A stretch of DNA of 64,000 nt from Streptomyces profundus (GTDB lineage Bacteria; Actinomycetota; Actinomycetes; Streptomycetales; Streptomycetaceae). The stretch covers positions 6,631,501 through 6,695,500 of the forward strand of contig NZ_CP082362.1 in the NCBI RefSeq assembly GCF_020740535.1. The letters are read 5' to 3'. Shown piece by piece: positions 7,240 through 16,100 of this stretch; positions within the stretch are counted from its first letter, which is position 1; each line of letters begins with the position of its first letter. A model generated the notes under the pieces. It ran no database searches, was not told the DNA's origin, and saw nothing but the letters and a program-made list of their open reading frames with translations. Both the position numbers and the translations under genes were made by a program.

Positions 7240-8838
7240 TCAGGGGGTGCTGGTCTCCGGGATCGCGGCGCGAAGCAGCGCCGCTCTCGCCGGGTCGGGG
7301 ATCGGCGGCGGTCCCTGGGGACGTGGCCGGGCCGGGAGTCGGAACGCGGCGTACCGGGGATCGCCTTCGGCGCCGAGCGAGCGCCACATCCACCCGGCGA
7401 TCCTGGGGGCGATCGGATACAGCAGCAGGGCCAGTGCCTTGAGCCAGCCGTACCGGTCGGGGCTGCCCGCCGGCGGAGGCGTGGCGAGCCAGGCCCGCAC
7501 GGTCGCCACCTGCTCGGCCGGGTCGTACCGGGCGAAGCGGTGGCCGGCGCAGACCCGGCGGAAGACGCCCTCGAAGCGCTCCGTGACCCCTGGCGTTGGG
7601 GCGGAGGCGGGCGTGTCCGCCAGCTCGGTTGTCGCCGCCGCCACCACCCGGCAGAGCTCGGTGCGGAAGACCTCGTTGTAGATCCGGGCGAACTCCTCCG
7701 TACTCAGGTCGACTTCGGCGTGGGTCGGGCTCATCGTGGCGAGGGTGAAGCGGACGCCGTCGCTCTCCAGCCCGCAGCCGTCGGTCAGGTCGGCCGCCGC
7801 GATCAGGTGCCGGGCGCTGGTGGAGATCTTGCGTCCCTCCAGGCTCAGGAACCGGTTCACCACGAATCCGTCGAACCCCTTCCAGCCGGCCACCTCCTCA
7901 CCGACGGCCTGGATGTTCACCATGTGCGAGACGGTGTTGTCGATGCCGAAGAGGTTCACGCTGGTGACGGGGGAGCCCGCGTCGAAGGGGTGGCCCATGT
8001 CGCCGGTCAGCTCCCGGTGGAGGTCGCCCAGGAGACGGCAGTACGCGTAGAGGAGGCCGTGCCCGAAGTAGCGTTGCCGGGATCCCGGCTCCAGCGGCAC
8101 GCCCCAGTCCGACGGCTCGCTCATCCGGATGCGGGTGCGCCCGGCCCCGAAGTGCCGGGCGACCACGGCCCGCAGCTCCCCGGGAACCCCCAGCAGGGCC
8201 AGCGACGCGAGTCGGGCTTCGGGATCGGATATGTCGAAGAAGTGGTCCGACTCCGGCTGGAAGACCAACTCCCGGTCGGGGAAGCGCAGTCGGGGCGCGC
8301 GGACCAGCGAAGGCTCGAAGTGCGCCCCGCAGTCCTCGCAGAAGTAGCCGGAGACCCCGGCCCCGCAGTCGGGACACTCCCCGCACAGCCAGGCTCCCGA
8401 AGCGCCGGGCCCGCCCGCCCCGCGGAAGGGGAACGGGGCGCTCTGGGTCAGGAGCCGTCCGTTCGCCCTCGCCCGCGCCAGCACCTCGGCGAACGAGGCG
8501 GTGTAGCGCTCCCGCCACCGGGGTGAGAGCGGGTCGATGAACGCGTCGTACACGATGTCGTGCGCGGCGAAGTCGGCCCGTATCCGCGCGAAGCAGTCGT
8601 GTGCCACCTCGTCGGGAGTCCGACCGTCCTGCGCGGCGCGCAGCGCGATGAACGAGTCGATCGGATCGGTGCCGCCGACCACCGTGACCGAGGCGCCCCG
8701 GGAGAGGTAGTGGCGGCGGAGCATGTCCTGGCGGAGATAGGGGCCGGCCAGATGCCCCAGGTGCAGCCCCCCGTTGGGGGCGGGTTTGGCGGATATCAGC
8801 AGAAAGCGGTTGGACCGGTCGAGCTGGACCTCGGTCAT
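7240..8838 (-). CDS. Methionyl-tRNA synthetase-like class I aminoacyl-tRNA synthetase
   Basis: A 532-residue protein with the class I signature PNGGLHLGHL (HIGH motif as HLGH) near residue 22. A zinc-knuckle insertion of MetRS type (CGECPDC ... CEDCGAHF) follows, then a signature-two motif at about 350 that reads KISTS rather than KMSKS, so the second lysine is missing. The C-terminal helical part (ALLLYPIAPRIAGWMWRSLG) resembles the MetRS anticodon-binding domain but is short. Located in a peptide cluster between a synthetase and a cupin, it is unlikely to be the housekeeping enzyme. Possible jobs are supplying aminoacyl-tRNA or aminoacyl-adenylate to the pathway, or self-resistance to a MetRS-directed product. 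ATG at 8838 is 65 bp after the preceding gene. Confidence 0.85.
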   Translation of the reverse strand: MTEVQLDRSNRFLLISAKPAPNGGLHLGHLAGPYLRQDMLRRHYLSRGASVTVVGGTDPIDSFIALRAAQDGRTPDEVAHDCFARIRADFAAHDIVYDAFIDPLSPRWRERYTASFAEVLARARANGRLLTQSAPFPFRGAGGPGASGAWLCGECPDCGAGVSGYFCEDCGAHFEPSLVRAPRLRFPDRELVFQPESDHFFDISDPEARLASLALLGVPGELRAVVARHFGAGRTRIRMSEPSDWGVPLEPGSRQRYFGHGLLYAYCRLLGDLHRELTGDMGHPFDAGSPVTSVNLFGIDNTVSHMVNIQAVGEEVAGWKGFDGFVVNRFLSLEGRKISTSARHLIAAADLTDGCGLESDGVRFTLATMSPTHAEVDLSTEEFARIYNEVFRTELCRVVAAATTELADTPASAPTPGVTERFEGVFRRVCAGHRFARYDPAEQVATVRAWLATPPPAGSPDRYGWLKALALLLYPIAPRIAGWMWRSLGAEGDPRYAAFRLPARPRPQGPPPIPDPARAALLRAAIPETSTP

Positions 8839-8903
8839 GTCTCACCTGCCCTGGGAGAGCCGTACGAGTGGGGCGTCGAGGGGCGAGGAGCGCGCGTCCG
8901 CGG

Positions 8904-11795
8904 TCACGCGGCGCCCCCCAGGACGGCGTCCGCGCTGCGGCGGACCCCGGTGACGAAGTCGGCGGCGAACGCGGCGGCCCGCTCGTGGTCGACGACCGTC
9001 GTCGCGTACGCCATCCGGATCAGGATTCCGCGTTCGGTCTCGTGCACATAGATGTTGAAGTCGAACTTCGGCCGGTACGGCAGATCGACCACCCGCTCGC
9101 GGAACCCCTCCCCGACATGTTCCGTACGTCCTGGCACGATCACGTTGTTGACATGGAAGCCCGTCACCGGGAAGACGGCGTCGGTGGGGGAGGCGCCCAG
9201 GCGCTCCGCCAGGTGCTGGTACTGGTAGACGCGGGCGTCCACCGCCTGGAACAGCTCCTGGTTGACCCGCCGCACGAGATCGGGGAAGTCCCCGGGCCGC
9301 CCCACGTCGCAACGCAGGCAGAACAGGTCGACGAAGTACCCGACGAGATCGGCGAGTTCCTCCGTCTCCCGGCCGTGGTAGAGCACGCCGACCGACACGT
9401 CGTCACGGCCGTGGAGCTCGGCCGCCCGAGCGAAGAAGTTGGCGAGCAGGAAGCCGAACAGGCTGGACTCGCTGAGCGCGGCGGCCTCCCGCGCGCGGGC
9501 GCTCAGCTCCTCGCCGAGCAGGAACATCCGCATCGCGCCCGCCCGTTCCCCGGCCGTCGCCGGCAGGTGGAAGCCCCGGTGGTCCGTGGGATAGCGCGCC
9601 GCCCAGAAGGCGCGGGCCCGCGCGAACTCCGCTCCCCGGGCCAGCTCGTGCTGCCAGCGGCAGAAGTCCTGGTACTGGAGGGCGGGCGGGGTCGGCGGCT
9701 CGGCGCCGCGCCGCGCCGCGTCGTAGGCCAGGGCGAGTTCGGCGGCGAGCGTGCCCTGCGAGTAGGCGTCCAGGACGCCGCTGAACACGCCGACCGCCGC
9801 CAGCGCTCCGCCGTCGGGCCTGCGGTGGAGCAGCACCCTCAGCAGCGGGGGAGCCGTCAGGTCGAAGGTGTGGGTCCGCATCGAGGCGTCCAGCTCCGCA
9901 CGCTGCTCGGCGTCGCTCTCGGCGTCGAGCGGCACCTCGACGATCTCGGGTGCCGCCGCCGGCAGCACCCGTTGCCACAGGTCCCCGGAGGCATCGGTGA
10001 AGAACCCGGTGCGCAGCGACTCGTGCCGCGCCACCACCGTCTCCACGGCGGTGCGGAACGCCTCGGCGCTCTCCCACTCCTCCGTCAGCACGGTGACGCG
10101 CCCCGAGCGGGCGGGGTCGATGTCGTACGTCAGGAAGTAGCGGACCTGCTGGGGCGAGGCGGGCAGCTCCGTCAGCGGCGGGAGCGGCGCCAGGGCCGGC
10201 TTGTCGCGTGCGCCCGTCGTCCGCAGCACCCGGGCCAGCGCGGCCGGCGAAGGGTGCGCCAGGACGTCGGCGAAGCTCGGGGCGGTGCCGAACCGTCGCT
10301 GGACGCGTGAGACGACCTTGGCCACCGACAGCGAGGTTCCGCCCAGTTCGAAGAAGTTGTCCCGCGGCCCCACGTCGGGCCGGCCGAGGACGCCGGCGAG
10401 AATCTCCCGCAGCGCGTCCACCTCGGCCGCTTCCCCCGCCCACACCCGCCCCAGGCGGTCCGCCTCCTCGGGGCCGGCGGGCAGCTCGTCGGGCGCCAGG
10501 TCGAGACAGCGGTCCAGGTGGTCGAGCAGGAACCGGTGGACGGCGGCGACCGTCCTGGCCGTCGCGGCGTGCTCCGGAGTGTCGTCGTGATCGACGACCA
10601 GCCCCACGCCGTCGATATGACAGAGCGTCAGATCGCCGCAGGGCGGTACGCCCTCGACGGGAAGCAGCGTGCCGCCGAAGGCCGCCCGACGGGTGGGCCC
10701 GGAGCGCTCGGTGAAGTGGAGCCCGGGTAGCGAACCGGCCGGGATGTCGGCGGGCAGGTCCTGGCGCTCGTGGGCGTCCAACACCCGGTCGCGCACCGCC
10801 ACGAGGAACGCCCGGACGGTCGTCGCGGCCGGCGGCGTCAGCAGCGCGGTGGTGGCCACGGGGCCCAACACCCCGGCGAACGGGCCACCGGACCGGTTCG
10901 GCTGCTGGATGGCGACGGCCCGCCCCGGCCACCGCCGGCGCACCGCCAGGAGAAAGGCGCCCAGCCGCAGGATCGGGACCGTGCACCTCAACTCGGCGGC
11001 GACCGCGACCACATCGGCGCTCGGCGCCGGGGCGGTGTGGCGGGCGGTCGCGCGCGCCGGAACCCGCAGCGCGTCCGGGGCGGCCGGTATCAGGCGGCGG
11101 CGGGCCGCGACCGCCGGATGGGCGAGGTAGCGCTCCTGCGCCACGGAGAACTCGGCGTACGGGACGGGCTCGGGCACCTCGTCCGCGCCCCGGTACAGGC
11201 ACGCCAGCTCGTCGAGGGCGAGCGCGAGCGTCCGCTCGTCGGCGACCAGGGGGTGGGCCGCCAGCTCGATCCGGGTGCCGTTCTCCTCCGCGTGGACATG
11301 GAGCGTGCACACGGGCCCCTCGGACAGATCGACGGGGCCGCGACGTGGCGTCGCGGTGGGGACGGGCGCGGCGGCGACCAGCCGAGGGCCTGCGCCGTCC
11401 GCCACGACCACGGCCCGCAGCAACTCGTGGCGGTCGAGCAGCCGCGCGAACGCGGCGCGCAGCGCCCCCTCGTCCACCTCGTCCGTGGTGCGCACGCTCT
11501 GCCGCAGGACCGCCCGGGCCGCCTTCGGCTCGGACTCGGCCGCGAGGGCGGCCCGTTGGGCCGTGGAGAGCGGGCCGATGGCCACCGGTTCCCCGGGGCG
11601 CGCCATGCGGCTGCTGACCCGCGAGAGGAGTTGGAGAACGGCGGCCTTGTGCGCCCGCAACAGCCCCACCGTCTCGTCGGGCAGCGTCGCCACCGCGCCG
11701 TCGAGCCGCAGATCTCCTCCCTCCGCCCGCACGGTGACCGCGCTCTCGTGCAGCCTGGTCAGCAGATCGAGGACCAGCCGGTCATCCGACGGCAT
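8904..11795 (-). CDS. NRPS without adenylation domain: docking-C-PCP-C
   Basis: A 963-residue synthetase. Residues 1-60 look like a TubC-type N-terminal docking domain. A condensation-like domain follows (about 75-440) whose HHxxxDG motif reads HPLVADE, so the second, catalytic His is replaced. A peptidyl carrier domain has an intact serine (FFELGGTSLSV, about 485). The second condensation domain (about 545-955) has FSGVLDAYS in place of HHxxxDG. No adenylation or thioesterase domain is present, so its carrier must be loaded in trans, possibly by another adenylation domain of the cluster or by the synthetase-like neighbour. Its ATG lies inside the last codons of the ATP-grasp gene (14 bp overlap). 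Both condensation domains may be structural or do unusual chemistry. Confidence 0.88.
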   Translation of the reverse strand: MPSDDRLVLDLLTRLHESAVTVRAEGGDLRLDGAVATLPDETVGLLRAHKAAVLQLLSRVSSRMARPGEPVAIGPLSTAQRAALAAESEPKAARAVLRQSVRTTDEVDEGALRAAFARLLDRHELLRAVVVADGAGPRLVAAAPVPTATPRRGPVDLSEGPVCTLHVHAEENGTRIELAAHPLVADERTLALALDELACLYRGADEVPEPVPYAEFSVAQERYLAHPAVAARRRLIPAAPDALRVPARATARHTAPAPSADVVAVAAELRCTVPILRLGAFLLAVRRRWPGRAVAIQQPNRSGGPFAGVLGPVATTALLTPPAATTVRAFLVAVRDRVLDAHERQDLPADIPAGSLPGLHFTERSGPTRRAAFGGTLLPVEGVPPCGDLTLCHIDGVGLVVDHDDTPEHAATARTVAAVHRFLLDHLDRCLDLAPDELPAGPEEADRLGRVWAGEAAEVDALREILAGVLGRPDVGPRDNFFELGGTSLSVAKVVSRVQRRFGTAPSFADVLAHPSPAALARVLRTTGARDKPALAPLPPLTELPASPQQVRYFLTYDIDPARSGRVTVLTEEWESAEAFRTAVETVVARHESLRTGFFTDASGDLWQRVLPAAAPEIVEVPLDAESDAEQRAELDASMRTHTFDLTAPPLLRVLLHRRPDGGALAAVGVFSGVLDAYSQGTLAAELALAYDAARRGAEPPTPPALQYQDFCRWQHELARGAEFARARAFWAARYPTDHRGFHLPATAGERAGAMRMFLLGEELSARAREAAALSESSLFGFLLANFFARAAELHGRDDVSVGVLYHGRETEELADLVGYFVDLFCLRCDVGRPGDFPDLVRRVNQELFQAVDARVYQYQHLAERLGASPTDAVFPVTGFHVNNVIVPGRTEHVGEGFRERVVDLPYRPKFDFNIYVHETERGILIRMAYATTVVDHERAAAFAADFVTGVRRSADAVLGGAA

Positions 11796-13110
11796 GAGCG
11801 CTCTCCCTCCGTGGGGTCTCCTCCACCGGGGTCACGGTGATCGTGAGGCGGTCCAGCAGCTCGGCCACCGTGGCGTCGATGTCCTCGTCAGGGCCGCACT
11901 GGGCGAGGAGATAGCCGATCTCGTAGCCCTTGAAGCGGACCCGAGGGGGCACCATCTCCTGGCCGGGGCCGTGGAGTTGCATGAAGCCCCGGCAGCGCGG
12001 GTCGCGCCGCACGTCCTGGATCCCCTCGATGCGGTCCAGCACGCCGAAGCCGGGCGGCATCACCACCCGGGAGGCGGCGGACCCGGCGAAGAGCCCGGTG
12101 TAGTCGTCCCGGTCCAGCGGGCAGTGGCCCTGCACCACGTCGAGCAGCACCCGGTACGGGTTGAGCCCCGGCTGGGCCAGCGGCACCAGATGGGAGTTGA
12201 TCAGCTCCCCGCCGAGACGCCCGCCGACCTCAAGGACGCGCACGCCGTCCCCGGTGGCCATGACGTCGACATGGAAGCCGCAGTGGTCGATCCCCGTGGC
12301 GGTGACGGCGCGGCGGGTGAGGTCGAGCATCTCGCGCAGCACGGCCTCCGGCAGCCGCGAGGGCACGGTGTTCTGGTACTGGAGCGGCAGCGACCGGTCG
12401 AACAGCTTGTCGGCGACGGCCAGCGTGATCACCCGGCCGTCGCTGACGACGCCGGCGACCGAGTGCTCGCTGCCGGTCAGCTCCTGCTCCACGAGGACCG
12501 CGTCCGCGTAGTAGTGGAACATCTCCCCGGCCTGGGCGGCGTTGTGCGCGACGAACTCGCGGTACTCGGCGACCGCTTCGGCGGGGTCGGTGACGCGGCG
12601 GATGCCCCGGCTCCCCGAGTTCCCCGCGGGCTTGAGCAGACAGGGGGTTCCCACGCCGGCCACCGCCTCGGCCAGGTCCGCCTCGCTCCGCACCACCCGG
12701 TAGCGCGGGTTGGCGCCCGCCACGCCGTCCAGCAGCCGTCGGGTGCGGACCTTGTCCCTGACGTTCACGGCCGCCCCCGGATCGGTCGTCGGGAGCCCGA
12801 GCCGGACGCCGAGGCGGGCGGCCAGCTCGACCTCGCGGTCCTTCCACGCGACGATCCCCCGCACGGTGACGGAGTGACGGTCCAGATAGTCGACGATCAC
12901 CTCCTCCGCCTTGTCGTAGTCGCCGACCGGGGCCTCGACGAGGTGGGTGAGCGGGTAGCCGCGATAGGCGGCGGGGTTGGGGGTGGCGACCGCCAGACGG
13001 TAGCCCTGGTCCAGGGCGGCCCGCAGCTCGGCCTCGCGTTCGTTGGGCAGCTCCCGGGTGTCCAGGTAGAGCAGACAGCGATCGACGGTGGACTCGCGGT
13101 GGTCGTGCAT
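11782..13110 (-). CDS. ATP-grasp family ligase
   Basis: A 442-residue ATP-grasp enzyme of the D-Ala-D-Ala/BL00235-like superfamily that forms amide bonds through acyl-phosphates. Visible landmarks are NVRDKVRTRRLL, the phosphate-binding loop CLLKPAGNSGSRGIR, the hinge ADAVLVEQELTGSEHSV and the Mg-binding part GFHVDVMATGDGVRVLEVGGRLGGE. In natural-product pathways such ligases join an amino acid to another amino acid or to a peptide. Here it sits between two NRPS genes (52 bp after one, overlapping the other by 14 bp) and probably adds a residue outside the assembly line, perhaps one involving the product of the radical SAM enzyme. Substrates cannot be read from sequence. Confidence 0.9.
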   Translation of the reverse strand: MHDHRESTVDRCLLYLDTRELPNEREAELRAALDQGYRLAVATPNPAAYRGYPLTHLVEAPVGDYDKAEEVIVDYLDRHSVTVRGIVAWKDREVELAARLGVRLGLPTTDPGAAVNVRDKVRTRRLLDGVAGANPRYRVVRSEADLAEAVAGVGTPCLLKPAGNSGSRGIRRVTDPAEAVAEYREFVAHNAAQAGEMFHYYADAVLVEQELTGSEHSVAGVVSDGRVITLAVADKLFDRSLPLQYQNTVPSRLPEAVLREMLDLTRRAVTATGIDHCGFHVDVMATGDGVRVLEVGGRLGGELINSHLVPLAQPGLNPYRVLLDVVQGHCPLDRDDYTGLFAGSAASRVVMPPGFGVLDRIEGIQDVRRDPRCRGFMQLHGPGQEMVPPRVRFKGYEIGYLLAQCGPDEDIDATVAELLDRLTITVTPVEETPRRESAHAVG

Positions 13111-13162
13111 CCGTGTGCCTCTTCTCCGAGGGTTGGTCAGCCCGGGCGGTGTTGACGGGGCG

Positions 13163-16100
13163 TCAGATCAGCAGGGTGCCACTCCCGGGCCCGGACTCCA
13201 CGTCGAGGCGCCCGCGCACCAGGGCGGCCAGTGCGCGCGGGGTGGGGTGGTCGAGCACGTCCCGCAGGGCGAGCGTGACCCCGTGCGCCCGCAGCACCGC
13301 CTCCGCCAGCGCCTCGGCGGCCGGTGTGTCGCCGCCGGCGGCGGTGAAGTGCGTGGTCGCGCCGACCCGGTCGGCGCCGGGCAGCGCCGCGAACCAGTCG
13401 ACCAGCCAGGACTCCAGCGGCCCGACGGGCGCGACCACCTCACCCGCTGGCGCGTCGGCGCCCCGGTGGCTGGCGAGCGCGGCCCGGTCCACCTTGCCCG
13501 ACGGGGTGCGGGGCAGCCCCTCGAGCACCACGAAGGAGGAAGGGACCATGTGCGCCGGCAGCCGCCCGGCCGCCCAGGCCGCCAGCCCGGCCGCCTCAGG
13601 GGCGGGCCCGCCTCCGGCCAGGAACGCGACCAGCCGCGCCCGTGGCGTGCCGGGCTCCCTGGCCGTCACATGGACCTCGGCGACGTCGGGGTGCTCGTGG
13701 AGGACCCGCTCGACCTCACCTGGCTCGACGCGGAAGCCCCTGATCTTGCACTGGTCGTCGAGCCGTCCCAGATGGACCAGCGAACCGTCGGGCTCGACGC
13801 GCACCCGGTCGCCCGTGCGGTACATCGAGCCGCCGCCGAAGGGGTCGGGGACGAAGCGCTCCGCGGTGAGGTCCGGCCTGTTGAGGTACTCGGCGGCCAA
13901 CGTGCGCCCGCCGAGGTGGAGTTCGCCGGGGAAGCCGTCGGGGACCGGCCGACCGGCCGCGTCCAGCACATACGCCGTCGTCCCCGGGAGGGGGCGTCCG
14001 ATCGGGACCGGGCCGGTTCCGGTCGGCGGCACCTCGGCGGCGGTGGAGTAGGTGGTGTCCTCCGTGGGGCCGTACAGGTTGAACAGCCGCAACGCGCCGG
14101 CCGCCGCCACCGTGCGCTCCACCAGGGCGCGCCGCAGCGGCTCCCCGGCCAGGTTGAGCACGCGCAGCGTGCTGGGCGGCGTGGTGAGTCCGAGCACCTC
14201 CTCCCACACCGAGGGGACGGTGTTGACCAGGGTGACCCCCTCGCTCCCCGACACCAGATCGAGCGCGTTCCCCGCGAGACGCAGCCCACCGCCCAGCGAC
14301 CAGGTCACGAAGATCTCGAAGACCGACAGGTCGAAGCAGACGGAGGTGCCGGCGAGCACCTGCCGCAGGTCCGCGGCGTCGTAGGTCGCCTCGGCCCAGT
14401 GCCGCAGCCAGTGCAGCCCCTCGTGCCTGACCACCACGCCCTTGGGCCGGCCGGTCGTCCCGGACGTGTAGATGACGTAGGCGGGGTCGTCGGCCGCCGG
14501 CACGACCCGCCGCCAGCCCGGGTCGTGGCGCTCCCGCGTCAGCTCAGCGACCGGCACCACCGGCGCCAGTGCCGCCAACTCGGCGGGCACGTCCGGCAGA
14601 TCGGTGAGCAGCGCGTCGGGCGCCGAGTCCGCCAGCACGAAGGCGAGCCGCGCCGTCGGGTACGCCGGGTCGAGCGGCACATAGGCCGCACCGGTCAGGA
14701 GCACCCCGAGGAGGGCCACCGGAAGGTCCTCGGTGCGCCGCATCAGGACCGCGACGCGGCTGCCCCGGCCCACGCCGCGCGCGGCCAGCGCCGCCCCGTG
14801 TACCCCGGCGCGCCGCCAGACCGACGCGTAGTCGAGGCCGGTGGACGCCGGGGACGGGCCGTGCACCGCCGTGGCCTCCGGTCGACGTTCGACCTGGTGG
14901 GCGATGTGCTCGGTGATGGGAACGAACGCCCCGGCGTCCGCCGCTCCCGCTCTCCCGGCGGAAGGCGTGATCCGGGCGAGCGCCAACTCGCCCACCGGGC
15001 GGTGGGGTTCGTCGAGGAAGTGCTCAGCGGCCCGCCGCAACGCCGTGGCCAGCGAGGTGATCTGCCCCTCGCCGTAGCACTCCCGGTCGTACTCCAGGAC
15101 GAGTTGGTCCTCGCCGTCCACCCGGGAGACGCCGATGGACAGCGGGTACTTGGCGTCGCCCGGCGTCACCGGGCGGGGCGCCCACGGGCCCACCTCCGCC
15201 CCGCCCCCGGCATAGCTGGTCGCGCTGAACAGCACCTGGCTCAGAGGCGGGCGCCCCCGCCCGGGGGCGACGCCCAGCCGGGCCGCCAACTCGTCCAGCG
15301 GACAGGACTGGTGGGCGAGATCCGTGGCGAGAGCGTCGAACACCTCGCGCAACAGCTCGCCGAACGACCGCTGTTCGGGCACCCGCACCCGCAGTGGCAC
15401 GGTGTTGGCGAGCAGACCCACGACCGACTGGAACTCGCCGCGCTGCCGGTTGGCCACCGGAGTGGCGATGACCTGGTCGTCCTCCCCGCTCAGCCGGGCC
15501 AGCACGACCGCGACGCAGCCGAGCCAGAAGGCGAACTCGCTCACCCCGTGCGCCCGGGCGAGTTCGGCGACGCGCGCGGTCCCGCGCGGCGCCAGCCGCA
15601 CCCGGACGGCACCCGAGCCGGCCCCTTCGCCCGCTCCCGGCAGCGCCGTGGCGAGCGGCGCGCCGGCGAGCCGCTCGGTGAAGTGGTCGAGGGCCGCGGC
15701 GACCTCCCGGGCGTACTCGGGAGTGCTCTGGCGGCGCACGACATCGGCGAAGCCGTAGGCCGGCGGCGGCGGTCGGCGCCCCTCGCAGAGCGTCGCCAGC
15801 TCGGCCAGAAAGGGGCCGAGCGAATGCCCGTCGAAGGCGATGTGATGGAACGTCAGCACCAGCTGCCGCGAACCGTCCTGGCGCCGCGTCAGCAGGGCGC
15901 GCAGCGGGAACTCCCGGTCCAGCGCGAAGACATGTCCGGCCTCCCGGGTCACCAGCCGCGCGGTGTCGGGCTCCTCGCTCCGCCGCAGCCGCCAGTCGGC
16001 GGCGTCCAGCGTCCGCGCCGACGGCTCGCCGTCGCGCTCCGCCACCACCGAGCGCAGCGCCCGGTGGCGCCGGACCAGCTCCCGCAGGGCGCCCTCCAAC

